DNA of 64,000 nucleotides from the NCBI GenBank assembly GCA_963922205.1, contig CAWUHX010000391.1, positions 62,001 to 126,000 of the forward strand, in the 5' to 3' direction. Of this stretch, positions 44,501 to 55,140 are shown one piece after another. A program made the translations under genes and the position numbers. Positions within the stretch are counted from its first letter, which is position 1. Every line of letters starts with the position of its first letter. Source of the stretch: Romanomermis culicivorax (taxonomy: Eukaryota; Nematoda; Enoplea; Mermithida; Mermithidae). Below the pieces are notes generated by a model, which had not been told where the DNA came from, searched no databases, and saw only the letters and a program-made list of their open reading frames with translations.

Positions 44501-45075
44501 TGAAAGTTTATTGGATATAAATAAACTTATAAGCTTATCGAAGTGCAAATTTTTACATGGTGGTACAAGAAATCTTCACTTTGCAATTGTACACCAGTTA
44601 CTTCTAACTAGATCCAAAATTAATCATATGAATAACTATCAAGATCCGAACTGTAAATTTTGTATATCACAAAATGAGTCTTGTAGAGAAGATATTTTGC
44701 ATGCAATAGTCTTATGCCCAAGATTGACAGATTTTTGGGTAAAGATTGTACAACTTTTGAAAAAAAATTTATAAAAATTTCAATGTAGATATACTCAATT
44801 TTGTCTTTGGTTTGAAACTAGATTTTTGTAGTAAGGAACAACTGACTTTTGCCAAAATTGTCTTATGTATGGCACAAAATTGTATATGGTTGACAAGACA
44901 ACCGTATGAAAAGAATGATAGTTTGGTAGATATTTGGGAGTTGTTTAGGAAAAATATGCAAAAAACTGTGCTTCGACTTTTTGAAATCATGGACCAAAAA
45001 GCTTTTGAGAATTACTTTTTGAAGCATAAGATTGTGATAATCAGTAAGCTTGATAAACCTGTGATTAATTTTTGA
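41515..45075 (+). pseudogene. LINE ORF2: APE endonuclease and reverse transcriptase, broken
   Basis: ATG at 41515 begins MSKALWVATLNCAGL. Endonuclease blocks follow: LAIQETHY, LGDFN, GSRIDRIY and TTSDHKCF. After a linker come the RT blocks: SPGSDGLPIEFY, NWRPISMLNVDYKILAKIL, SVDQMSAFD, GIRQGCPLSALIYVLVSEVL and YADDTNFF, the last with the catalytic aspartates. The tail has CKFCISQNESCREDILHAIV...C...W, like the zf-RVT region of LINE proteins. Breaks are TGA at 41801, TAG at about 43309, a frame change near 44030, and another in an A-run near 44762. Both stops before 44030 are in one frame, so they are simple nonsense changes. ORF1-NADAR ends 72 bp upstream. Confidence 0.85.
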
Positions 45076-46970
45076 ATTAAGAACCTTATTTTCCTTACCA
45101 TATATTTTTCAATGCATAGAAAATGTGTTTTATTTTTCGTTCGTTATGATTATTTAAAAATCAGGTCATGCTTATTTAATTGCATAACATCGTTTCCAGC
45201 GTAAATTATTTTTTAGGGTCGTCTTAAAGTTGATCTTTGTGCATGCTTTATTTTGCTCTTTCAGGATAAAAAGTCGTCATGAAAAAAAAGGAAATTACTA
45301 ATCAAATCACAGTGTCTATAAATCAACTAATCAAGAAACCATTCTCAACTAACTGACCGATCAACTAAACAACCAAGCAACCAACTAAAAAAAGAATTGA
45401 TCAAACATCCAGGAAACGGAACTAATTGATCAGGGAATTAACCATCATGATCACTGACCACCAATGGAATCCAGTGGGGCATTTATGCATGACTTGGTCA
45501 TGAGCATTTTAGACATTCTTTAATAGTTTTTAGACAGCAATTTTTTATTTCGATTATTTGCCTTCAATGACTGCAAAACATTTTGGGCAATTGATGACTA
45601 TCCATACAAAGGCCGATTGATACAGCTACATCTTGGAGCTCTGTCACATGTATGGTTCAATTCCGTACTTCAATACCAATTGAGTTGGGCCTGCTTTCTC
45701 AGTCATTAGTCTAACATGCTAGAAATGTATGAAATAAGTTAGACATAGCTCTTATTTATATGTGACCTGGGGAGGGGTGGGGGCGGCCACCCCCTGCGTT
45801 CAGGCAGCATGCACATAGTATATCGCGTAGAATCAACATTTTTCGGGGCTATTGGGTAAGAAAATTTAGTGCACCCCCCATGAAAAAGTCCTGCACATGG
45901 CCCTGTGTGACTATGTCAGATGTTATTAAAGAACACAGCTTTATGCTGGGAAATCAGTTTTCAAATAACTTGTTAAAGATAAACAAGGTCCAAATTTTCA
46001 GTTCAACATTTCTTTATCACTTTACAAATTAAAAAATATGCTCGTGCTTTCATAAATTTGAAAACTTCAAACTTGAAATATCTGAAAATTACCTTTATGA
46101 TGCTTCTGAATTAAAATTCAGCTCTCCTTCATATTTGAAATATTTTTAAAAAACAGTTGAAAAATTGAGATTTTGGAATTTTAACATGCTCTAAAATTCA
46201 CATTTTTTATGTCAAACTCCCCAACATTTTTCCCAATATTTTTTCTTGAAAAAGCACAAATGTGGGGAAAACAGTGGATGGATCAATCCGAAGAATTATC
46301 AATAGAGTCCGGGAATTTTTGGATGTTTGTTGATTTTTGAGCCTGGGAAAGATTTTCCTGACCAGGTAATGTCCACAAAGTGCTCTGTGAAAAGATACCA
46401 AAAGAATGGTTTTAGGGAGCCAAAAATGTTTGCCTTGAACAGAAAAAAATACATAATTGGAATTAAGGATACAGTGCCATATGCCATATACATTTTAATC
46501 AGCCTATAACTATCGTGATTCATAACACCCACAAAGTGAGAAAATATATTCAACAGAAGAATTGAATTAAATGTTAATTGAGTTACATTACTTGACATTT
46601 AAATGCTGCTTTTGATCTGAATCTAATGGATAAACTCCAATGGTATGCAATGGAAAAATTTTGACATTTTGACTTTCTAAAATGCACAAAAATGCACTTT
46701 TCCAAGTTATCAAAATTTTCCAGGTTTTCCAGGCATCATTTTTTCCTCTGACTTTATGGGTTCCAGTTTCACTGGATACACTGCTATGCCCTAAACATGT
46801 GTAGACTCTGGATCAAGCTTGAAAATTAACTTTGATTGCATTCTGTTCATTTTCCACATGATAAATGTACTATGCATCCCTTCTTTGGCATGGCAACCAC
46901 GAAAACAATTTGGGAACCAACCAACTTTTCCGGCTAGCTGGTACCAGATGAAGTGATAGGGTTTGTCCAG
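45076..46970. other. AT-rich intergenic DNA after the LINE
   Basis: No supported gene. It contains a run of CAACTAA/CAACCAA words (45315-45400) and ACATGTATGGTTCAAT (45648), another copy of the dispersed repeat end. A short G/C-rich patch (45765-45800) is also repeat-like. Confidence 0.45.
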
Positions 46971-47148
46971 GTATGAACCTGGGACCCAATTACATGTATG
47001 AGGAAAATGCCAATGATAATAGGAGATTCATAGCACTGCCTAAAAAGTCGCAACAATCAAGACATGTACAAAAAAACACTATTCCCTATTTTTGTATTAG
47101 TTCATATTATTATATTGATCGTTCCAAACTTTGTGTTTCCTTTTCTTC

Positions 47149-47693
47149 ATGGTATTGAGTGTCACCTCATCGAAATCAATATTCGACGGCAGCCTTTCTT
47201 ATGTGGACTTAGGCGATGACTTGGAACAACCCATAGAAAAAGTAATCAACAGCGATGAGGCCAACACTGAAATGAAGAAACTGGTATGCATTACAACAAG
47301 TTCAGTTTACTTTCATTTTTGTGAACCAATGACAAAAAAAGTCAATTAGAGAACTACAGAAATGAAAATAAACTACGGTCGAGTAATTACAAATTGTTAG
47401 CTAAAGCTGATTGTTAACTGGTTGACAGAATGACACGAAAGACTAAAAATGCACTTGCTGAACTGATAATGATCACACCTTTCCACATACCCAGTTTACC
47501 TCTGTGAGCTACATCATCTTTGAAAATTACTGTATGCTATGGTTTGTGAAATTGTCAATTTTTTCAGGAAGCTGGAAAAATTTCGTCGGTGCCTTGCTGT
47601 GGAAAAAAAGATGCGAGGAAAAGTCTTATGTCATTGATTTATTCAACAAATTTCACGATAAGACTTTGTTCAACACTGGTCGCATACATTTGA
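47149..47693 (+). CDS. Putative two-exon small gene, unknown product
   Basis: Exon 1 (47149-47283) opens at ATG and ends in phase 0 at a GTATGC donor. Exon 2 (47568-47693) follows a strong acceptor TCAATTTTTTCAG and stays open to TGA, giving 86 aa. Exon 1 is acidic (SYVDLGDDLEQPIEKVINSD). Exon 2 starts EAGKISSVPCCGKKDARKS and ends in a short hydrophobic segment. No family is recognised. A decayed copy of exon 1 with a broken donor lies near 53150, which implies this copy is the intact one. An upstream exon is possible. Confidence 0.35.
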
Positions 47694-48465
47694 GCCCACA
47701 CAGTGATACAAAATTGGGCCAACCATTTTGTTCAGCGATACACTCAGCCAAGAGAGAAAGTGGCCATAATGTTTTAGCCTAAGTATGTTCAAATAAATGA
47801 TTTTGAGTGTCCTTTTTGAATTCGAATTGACAAAACGATTCACACTCTGCTTATAATCTTATTTTGAAGGATGCACAGTATAAATTTAGATATTCTAAAA
47901 TTTTTAACCTTTCTACTCTTTCAAATAGTTGCTTCTCTCACATGTATATTTTAAAAACATAATTTTCTACACATTGAATCATACAGTAATAGTGTTGATT
48001 CAAGTTTACATTGAAATACTTCTGTGTTTGCAACACAGTAATCTTTTGGTAGCACTGCTGAAAAAAGAAAAAGTGTAAGCCTTAAGGTTTCAGCTTGGTG
48101 ACAGAAAAAAATCAGTTAAGCTGAGTGCTGCATATGTTTGAAAATATTATTCATAATTTTTCAACATTGTAAGGAAAAGTTACATTTTGTTCATACTCTT
48201 TGAAAGAAGTAGACTGATATTTTAATTGGTGGCATGTTCTAACAGGGAAAAAAGTGATTAAGTTTTTCAAATGTGAAGACTGTGCCTCCACAATCCCTGC
48301 TTTTTCTAAATGCACTTCTACAGGATTTTCAATTCCATGGAAAATAATGCTACTGTGGTAGTTTCTAAGCAATTTTTCCATGTTATAGGCTGACTTCCAC
48401 ACAAACAGTATAAACTGGCTAGAAGTAGAGATATTTGGGATATTCATTGAGTTTTTGATGGTTTT

Positions 48466-48690
48466 ATGCTTTCACATATGTGTACCCTTCATAAGGATTT
48501 ACACATTTCAAGGCATGAACTGGCCATCAAGCCACCTCCCTACATGTCGAAAAGCTTCCTGAAAGGCATATTGATTGTCTTCAAGAAATTAGTATGCTGG
48601 ATGAGGACCAACAGGAATCAACCTGCGCTGCAAGGCCGCCAGATGCACTCCACGCCAGAACAACCATTGCTGGAAGAAAGTGACATATAG
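48466..48690 (+). CDS. Possible terminal exon with coding-like tail
   Basis: An open frame ends in TAG. Its last 58 codons look coding: HELAIKPPPYMSKSFLKGIL, then KKLVCWMRTNRNQPALQG, then PEQPLLEESDI. The hydrophobic segment followed by basic and acidic residues could be a membrane-proximal tail. An acceptor ending CACATTTCAAG near 48513 is only fair. It could be a further exon of the gene at 47149. No family is recognised. Confidence 0.25.
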   Translation: MLSHMCTLHKDLHISRHELAIKPPPYMSKSFLKGILIVFKKLVCWMRTNRNQPALQGRQMHSTPEQPLLEESDI

Positions 48691-49123
48691 GGTACACATA
48701 CACTTTTTTGCTCAATCTAATTCTGAGTATCTAATGCACAGTGTTTTATCTGCACAATGTAGATGTTTTCAATTTCTCCACAGTTATTTCCAGCATCAAA
48801 GTGGCAAAGAATGATAATTTATGTAACACCTTGTCTATCTTCACGTTTTTTTCTTTTTTTGTTTGGTGGGCCTAGCAAACAAGCATAACATGTCAAGTAG
48901 GGTTCTGGAGTTAGTTTCAACAAAGTTTAGTTGCAACTTTTTAGCTCTACCCCTACCTAAGTTATTGGTCATTTATGTTTAAATATTATCATTTTTAAAG
49001 TTTCTTCTATTGTGAAGTTTTTTTGTATTTTTTTCTATTATGAAATTTTTTTGTATTTTTTTCTATTATGAAAAATTCCTTGGTTATGCTCAAAATCAAT
49101 TTTGACCAGATTTGATTTTCCAG
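48691..49123. other. Intergenic DNA with a short tandem repeat
   Basis: TTTTTTTGTATTTTTTTCTATTATGAAA recurs about three times (unit about 27 bp, 49012-49075). Nothing else is recognised. Confidence 0.5.
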
Positions 49124-50386
49124 GGATCTGCAGCTGTCAACAGTGCCCCAAAATGTCTCTTCATGGCCAAAGATCTAACTACAAGGTGGGCTTATTTTCT
49201 GTTTTTTTCTATTTTATTGTTTCTCTAGTTTTTTCTGCTTATTTTTTGTTTTCAATTGTTTGTTTTAGTTTTTTCTATTTCTTTTTTATTTGTATTCTAG
49301 TTTTTTTCTAGAAAATCCAGAGAATTAAGCAATGAAGTTCTCCTATTTCTACATCTTTTCTGGTCAATTTCTCTTTTTTGTGTTTTTTGACCAAGTATTT
49401 CACTTTCCTGTGACTTTTTAATTCATTATCTGTTCACCTTTTTGGATGTGCACTACTATATTCTTTTGCTTTTTTGTCTCTTTACTGAATTTTTAGTTCA
49501 TGTTTATGTATTTTTTCTCTTTTTTTCTATCCACATTCCATCAATTGGGTCATTATTGCTCATATTGATCCCTTTCTTTCAACGAAATTCAACTTGACAC
49601 CTAAAAATTTATTTTTTCAATTTTGGGTTGATTTCAACCTTAAAAAATTACAATTTTTGACAGAAATAAGTTTTTTGTAATGAAAATTTTGGTCCAAATT
49701 TTAAATCATAAAATTTTTAGAGAAAAGAGTTGAAATATGATCAACAGAGGCATAAGTTTACTAAATTTTCCAAAGTATGCCCTGGGGGGATATTCAAGTT
49801 CCACAATTATCCTGATAATTATTGGTCAAATTACAGAAACCCAATGAAATGAGATCTGCAAGACACTACTAATTTTCTACTAATACAGTATGCTTTGGCA
49901 GGTGTAAAAAAATCATCGCGTTTTTGTCCGAGCCTCACTCCATCGCTCGACACACAACAAAAACCTGGCATGGAATGTAAGTCTACTGTAGCTTTTTTTG
50001 GAATTTTTTTAATTTGGATTTCATTTACAGTTTATCAAAAATTTTACATGGTGCATATTGAAATTTTGTCAATTTTGGAAAATTTAGCTGCAGGTTAGGA
50101 ATTGCTTCCTTATGGTAAGTTGATTGTTTTTTTTCAAGTTAATGAAGAAATCGTCTACAATTCTTACTGTAGCTCCATATTTCTTTAGTCTGTCATATAC
50201 ATTTCACGGATATCCCCACGCATATAATACAGTTCGATCCAGACAATGAGGATGTGCATGGTTTGTGAAAACAAGAAATTCTCACAATGAAAAATTTCTA
50301 TTTTTATTATTTTAGATGCTGCTGATCCAATCAGGTTGCAGGAATCATCACCATCAACATTATCATCAGACTCGACATCATCCTAA
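49124..50386 (+). other. Three exon-like segments with consensus splice sites
   Basis: Segments at 49124-49185 (acceptor TTTTCCAG, donor GTGGGC), 49902-49976 (acceptor CTTTGGCAG, donor GTAAGT) and 50316-50386 (acceptor ATTATTTTAG, ends TAA). The last two join in phase to give VKKSSRFCPSLTPSLDTQQ, PGMEYAADP and a Ser-rich end IRLQESSPSTLSSDSTSS. The first does not fit that frame. They may be the C-terminus of an unknown gene or exon relics. The CAT-rich stretch in the last one also reads as a His-rich ORF in another frame. Confidence 0.3.
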
Positions 50387-51335
50387 TCATCACTGTTCAC
50401 ACTATCAACATCATCATTGCACGAAAAATGTGAAAATGGAGGTATATCATTTTTTCAGAAAAGAAAAAAAAGTTACACAAAAAAAGAAAACAAACAAACA
50501 ATAAAATTGGTGAACGATATTTGATGACAGAATTTTCCAAATCCAGAATTTAAAAAATTAGAAAATCAATGGTTTACTGTATTCCAAATAATCAGGCACC
50601 AGTCATTTTTCTTACGGTATTTTCTTTGTTTTATTTCATCGAGAAGAAAATGACGATTACATTGATCAATCATGTACATCAATGCCACTGTTCATTTTTT
50701 GGCTGACCGTTTCAGCTGGGTTCCATGATGAGGTCATAACAAGAAACAATGATGGTAAACTTTATGAAGAAAAATTTTTTGTACAGTAGGAAAAAGTCTT
50801 AGATAATCAAGTTTTGTTTTCAAATTTTCTCTCCATAGAGAGTCACGTGAGTGGGCCATCAGGAAAATTGTTGAGTTGAATTCTTACTATGGTAGACTAG
50901 GCTCATTACTGTAGGTGGAATTTGGGACAAATATTTTGAATTTTTTAAATCAACAACCCCATATGAAGTTGGAAAAGTGGCGCTCGGCAGTGCCACCAAT
51001 ATTCAAATTTTTGCCTCAGTTCACCAACTATGGAAAACTAATTTTTTTCAAAACAGGTAAATGGCAATTGCATTCAGCATCAGGGCCAGTACATAAATTC
51101 ACTGACAATGAATTGAGAAAATTGTGCCAGGACGAAAATTGGCCGAACCTGGCCGTTCACCAAACAGCCAAAGTCAGGCGCCACATTTTCGCCCTCAGAA
51201 ATATGGCCACAGGTGCTGTTGTGGTCAAACAACAATGGAAATTTCATGGAAAAGGTGCATTTGGACCGAAGGATTGCATCTTTGGTCATTGAGGAAGAAA
51301 AAGGTCGAAAAGCAGAGTAAGATTTTTTTATGAAA
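50387..51335 (+). other. Unassigned region with one 125-codon ORF
   Basis: An ORF at 50915-51292 contains LEKWRSAVPPIFKFLPQFTN and FTDNELRKLCQDENWPNLAV but begins at a non-ATG codon. Alternative frames also look partly coding near 51130-51310, with a GTAAGA donor at about 51317. It might be exon relics linked to the SET-domain piece that follows. I cannot name it. Confidence 0.25.
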
Positions 51336-51602
51336 AATACTTTGGAATAATTCTTGATTCCTGGTATGGTTACTGTAGGGACTTTGTAGATTTTAAGATG
51401 TTGATTTCAAAAAAGGAATTATTTTTTCTAGAATACACAAAATTTATCAAACACCAACTATTTTTGTAATGTCATGTTGACCTTGTGCATTGCAGATTTG
51501 AATAGGAAAATTTACAGTAACCAGAAACTGGTTTACTGTAAAAATTGATTGAGGTTCATATCCAAGGTACATTTATTTGCTGTAAATCTACTTTTTGAAC
51601 AG

Positions 51603-51807
51603 CTATCAATTAGACTTCGTGTTTGACATCATCAAGTTCTCCATCGATGCTTCTGCCGAAGACCATTCAATAGGTTGGCTTATTAATCATTGTAAGCGGC
51701 ACACCAATGTCCAACCAATGAGGAAGCATTTCGATGACAGCCCCATCGCCACTTTATTCATTGCAAAATGGGATATTTGCATTGGCCAACAATTATTGCT
51801 TGAATAA
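51603..51807 (+). pseudogene. SET8/KMT5A-like SET-domain exon, decayed
   Basis: The acceptor CTTTTTGAACAG is followed by YQLDFVFDIIKFSIDASAED, HSIGWLINHC and LFIAKWDICIGQQLLLE-stop. This lines up along its length with the C-terminal SET motif of histone H4K20 monomethylases: aromatic strand, (V/I)DAT.E, GRLINHS, then LIA.RDI..GEELLYDYGD. Here GRLINHS has become GWLINHC, and the stop codon falls at the second Tyr of YDYGD, with Gly and an acidic residue still readable after it. The catalytic end is thus lost. It is a pseudogene fragment or a badly diverged exon; a functional copy would lie elsewhere. Confidence 0.6.
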
Positions 51808-52296
51808 GGTGAATAGGCACTTTTTACTACAAATCTTACTGTAGGTGGTTTAATGTAGTTGCATTCTGGTGATGAGTATGTTTGGACTTTTTTATTGCCA
51901 CATTCTGTAGAAAATCATGTTTTAAATTTATATGCAACATTATACACTGTAAGCCGAATTTCTCAAAAACTACGTCCAACATGTTCATCTTATGGAAATT
52001 ATGTAACTCCATTCTGTAGAATACAATGCTGTATAGATTCTCATTATAAGGTATGCTGTAGCAATGTTACTAGGAAAGAAATATTTATCATTAAGTATAG
52101 TGAATTTTGATTCTCCAGCTTGCAGATCTTACTGTTAATAGCATACTGTAGCTGCATTCTCCAGAAAGAGTGTGTTCAAGGTTCAAACACTAGATGTGAA
52201 AATTTTCTTAATGTAGCAAATGTGGTGGCTTAGCAGCATGATGTTATTTTTTATGTGGCATACTGTAATGAATTTAAATTGTCTCGTTCAGATGTC
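51808..52296. other. Intergenic DNA; part shared with 54090-54260
   Basis: No gene seen. From about 52130 the sequence is a diverged duplicate of 54090-54260 (GAAAGAG...GTTCA, ATGTG(A/G)AA, TGTAG(A/C)AAAT, CATACTGTAATGAATTT, CAGATGTCT). Confidence 0.5.
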
Positions 52297-52299
52297 TCA

Positions 52300-52532
52300 A
52301 GGGTCATTTATACTTACCTTTTTCGGTCGAATGGAACTGATCACCAACAGCTTGAAATGTTCAGCCTGAAAATCAACTTTTCATCGCAAAGGATAATTGC
52401 CAGTTTTCTAGAAAATAGCGGACAGTAACCTCCAACCGAATGGAACGAAAATTTCTCCTTCATTTGGTAGCTTGTGTGGATTGCATTGTGTTCCATTCCG
52501 TTCCACCCAAAAGGGCAAGTATAAATGACCCT
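52300..52532. mobile_element. PIF/Harbinger-like MITE, 233 bp
   Basis: Terminal inverted repeats AGGGTCATTTATACTTACC and GGCAAGTATAAATGACCCT match except at one position over about 20 bp. The flanks are TCA (52297-52299) and TTA (52533-52535). In the paralogous segment at 54258-54270 the sequence reads straight through GATGTC-TTA-CTGTAGG, so TTA is the target and was duplicated on insertion (one copy later mutated to TCA). A 3-bp TTA duplication is the hallmark of PIF/Harbinger elements. There is no coding capacity. Confidence 0.8.
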
Positions 52533-52595
52533 TTACTGTAGGTGAACTTAATTTATGATTAAGCATTTTACTCTTCATGTCAAACTGTCACTGAA

Positions 52596-52843
52596 CCCTG
52601 AGTAGCAGAAACAGGTTGCATCAACACTGGAGGCCCTTGACAGTCCATCAAACTCGATGGTGGAGGGATGTTTAGGCTGGCCAAAGCAGCCGCCTCAACT
52701 AGGAGTTGTTGCAAAAAGAGAGCTCTTTTCTGCTGCTCAGTTGGTTAGAGCATGGGGATGGTAGGGCAAGGTCCCAGGTTCAAGTCCCGGACCAAGCCTG
52801 ACTTTTACGGAGCCCTGAGTAGCGGAAACAGGTTGCCTCAACA
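52596..52843 (+). repeat. tRNA-derived SINE-like unit between direct repeats
   Basis: A pol III A box (TGCTCAGTTGG, 52734) and B box (GGTTCAAGTCC, 52777) are spaced about 33 bp apart with a D-arm GCTC/GAGC. The anticodon arm does not fold well, so this is tRNA-derived and not a working tRNA. CCCTGAGTAGC(A/G)GAAACAGG flanks it on both sides (52596 and 52814), which may be SINE body sequence in tandem or target-flank repeats. Confidence 0.55.
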
Positions 52844-53129
52844 ATTACATGGTCGTTTGGTGAGGGTTGACTGAGTTGGTGGTGAGGGTCCTGACATTTG
52901 GGTATAGGGTTCAACCAAGTTAGGGGTAAGGAACCCCCCTTACCCCTCAGAATTGCAGGTATCTTTTAGAAGGTCATAATCTCAAAATTTTTTAGCGCTT
53001 CGTGTCCCTTATATTTTTAATTATCTTTAAAATGTATTGCCTAACTCAGGCACACTTTTAGCATGTCTACCTTCATCATACTTGATAGTTTTCATCATGT
53101 TAAACGTATTATGTGGAAATGTTGGCCTT

Positions 53130-53500
53130 ATTAATGAGTGTCAGTGCGTCCAGGTCAATGTTCCATAACAGCCTTTCTTAGGGACAACTTAGAATGACCC
53201 ATAGAAAAAGTAATAGACTGCGAAGAGGCCGACACTAGAATTAAAAAACTGTTATGCATTACCAGTTCAGTTTATTTTCATTTTTGTGAACCAATGACAA
53301 AAAAAATCGATTAGAGAATTACGGAAATGAAAATAAACCAGTTTCAAGTAAAGAGGAAACTTTAGAAAGGGGTGATTGTTAGCCATTGACAGAATGACAC
53401 CAAAAACTAAAAATGAGCTCATTGAACAAATAATGATCACAGCTTTTCGGATAACCAGTTGACCTCAGTGAGTGACATATTTCATCATACCAGGTTGATG
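53130..53500 (+). pseudogene. Decayed duplicate of the 47130-47510 exon region
   Basis: This runs parallel with 47130-47510 through the exon, the donor and about 200 bp of intron. Shared words include CAGCCTTTCTTA, CCCATAGAAAAAGTAAT and TTCATTTTTGTGAACCAATG. The frame is broken by stops (CTTTCTTAGGG and others) and the donor CTG-GTATGC has become CTG-TTATGC. It is a non-functional segmental duplicate. Confidence 0.75.
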
Positions 53501-55140
53501 ATTTCGCAAAGTGAGCACAAAATTTTTCTTTTGAAAATGCAACAGAAAAATCTTTATTGAGATTGATTCAAGACGTGAATCAGAGTTTTGCACCTTTGTT
53601 TATGCGTTGTGACTTGTTAAAAGTCCAGAAAAGACTCAGTTACTAACATACCTGTGATAGGCCTGACCAGTTGGGGCAGAGAGTGTTGGATCAAAAATTT
53701 TGGGATGTGGTACCAGAACTTCCAAAAAATATTTGATGGTGTTGGAGTCTGAAAAATCACAACAAAATCGAAAAAATTTGGAAAATTTTTGCACAAAAAG
53801 TAAAAGAAATACTGTTTTTCACAATTTTTTCAAGTTTTTAGGGATGGTTGGTTGTGCACCAAATCACAGGGGTCCTCCACCCTTCCACAATTTAAAGTAT
53901 ATTTACTAATGTAGTTTTCTCATCAATGGTCTTACCTGCAGTATGGCGAAGCTGATCTGATGAGAAATCCAGAAAAAATCATAAAATTTTCAGGTAAAAA
54001 AAGATGTGTAGAATATTGATAAGAAATGGGCAGTCATGGTTGATTTGTTTTTTGAGCTTATTGGGTGCTTCTGCAGTCATTAACTTATATAGCAAAAATA
54101 AAGATACTGCATGCTTTCTCGGAAAGAGTTGTTCAATTTGTTCACAGGCTCAATGTGGAAACTTTCTTTTTGTAGAAAATTAGATGGCTTCGCAGGACAG
54201 ATGTAATGTTTTATTTACCACATCACATACTGTAATGAATTTTGATTCTCTCACTCAGATGTCTTACTGTAGGCAAACTAAATTTATGTTCAAGCATTTT
54301 ATTCTCAGTGTGGAACCTTCACAGTGTACAAAATACATAACTACATAGTGTATTTCATGATGATACAGATACCAAAGACTTAACCATACATGTAATGGAG
54401 CCCCAAGGTCTGGGGGGGGGGGGGTTGGGCCACTGTTTTTGGGCTGGGTGTCAGTAGTTCCAAAAATTTAGGGGGAAGGGGTCTCTGAAAGAAAAGAAAT
54501 TCAAATTTTTCATGAAAAAAGTCAGGAAAATGGTTCAAAAGATTGTGATTTTTGTCTAAAAAATGATAAAAAATGTATTTATGGGGCAAAACTCCGAGAA
54601 AAGTGATGTTTTTGACTATTTTCTGTTCAAAAATTGAAATTTTCTCTCAAAAAATTGACAATTTACAGTATTTTAGGTTTCTTCAAACAAAAAATTTAGC
54701 TATTGATCCAAGCACATGTAATTAACTGAAAATAAGTATTCTTTACTACAAAGATGATTTTTTTTATTCGAGAAATTCTAGGAAGATTTTTGAAAATTCC
54801 CCCCTAGTGAAAAAATCCTGCATACAGGTATGGGGGAGGGGATCCCCACCCCAACTTGGTCGAACCCAGAGTTTTTTAGTCAATCGACCATTTTTCAGGA
54901 ATTTTTTTTTGAATTGAGGAAAAATTTTCTGTACTCGGGCACCAATTTGAGTTAAAATTTTCTGATGGTTTCCTGTTTAGACTTGTGTGAAGTTGTCTGA
55001 AATTGTCAAAAGGGTTTCCTTCACCTGTAAAGCTTCCAGAAAAAATTTGTCAAATATTGCAAAGTCGTTGAAACTTTTTTAGAAAAGTTGTATTTTTGTG
55101 ACACTATTTTCTATGATTAACTTCAATACACAGGCATACC
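53501..55140. repeat. Mixed repeat DNA with G-run units and a paralogous segment
   Basis: Dispersed-repeat units with CATACCTGTGA (53650), ATACATGTAATGG plus G12 (54384-54425) and ACAGGTATGGGGG (54825) resemble those at 34290-34780. The stretch 54090-54330 is the empty-site paralogue of 52130-52570. Short ORFs here have no support. Confidence 0.5.

Larger units (their letters stand above)
40016..45075 (+). mobile_element. LINE (non-LTR retrotransposon), Tx1/L1-like, decayed
   Basis: The element has two parts in the usual order: ORF1 with an RNA-binding region, a zinc knuckle and a NADAR domain, then ORF2 with an APE-type endonuclease, a reverse transcriptase and a C-terminal Cys/His zinc region. 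The RT blocks (GRDIRDGL, SVDQMSAFD, GIRQGCPLSALIYVLVSE, YADDTNF) suit the L1/Tx1 group. Two in-frame stops and about two frameshifts in ORF2 plus one frame change in ORF1 make this copy inactive as it stands. The 5' end is not defined. No poly-A tail or target-site duplication was identified at the 3' end. Confidence 0.85.

Noticed and set aside
50316..50504. His-rich 62-codon ORF
   Set aside because: Encoded by a CAT/ATC microsatellite-like stretch; another frame gives a more plausible Ser-rich terminal exon.
52734..52800. Functional tRNA gene
   Set aside because: The A and B boxes are good but the anticodon stem and acceptor stem do not pair, so it is treated as SINE-like.
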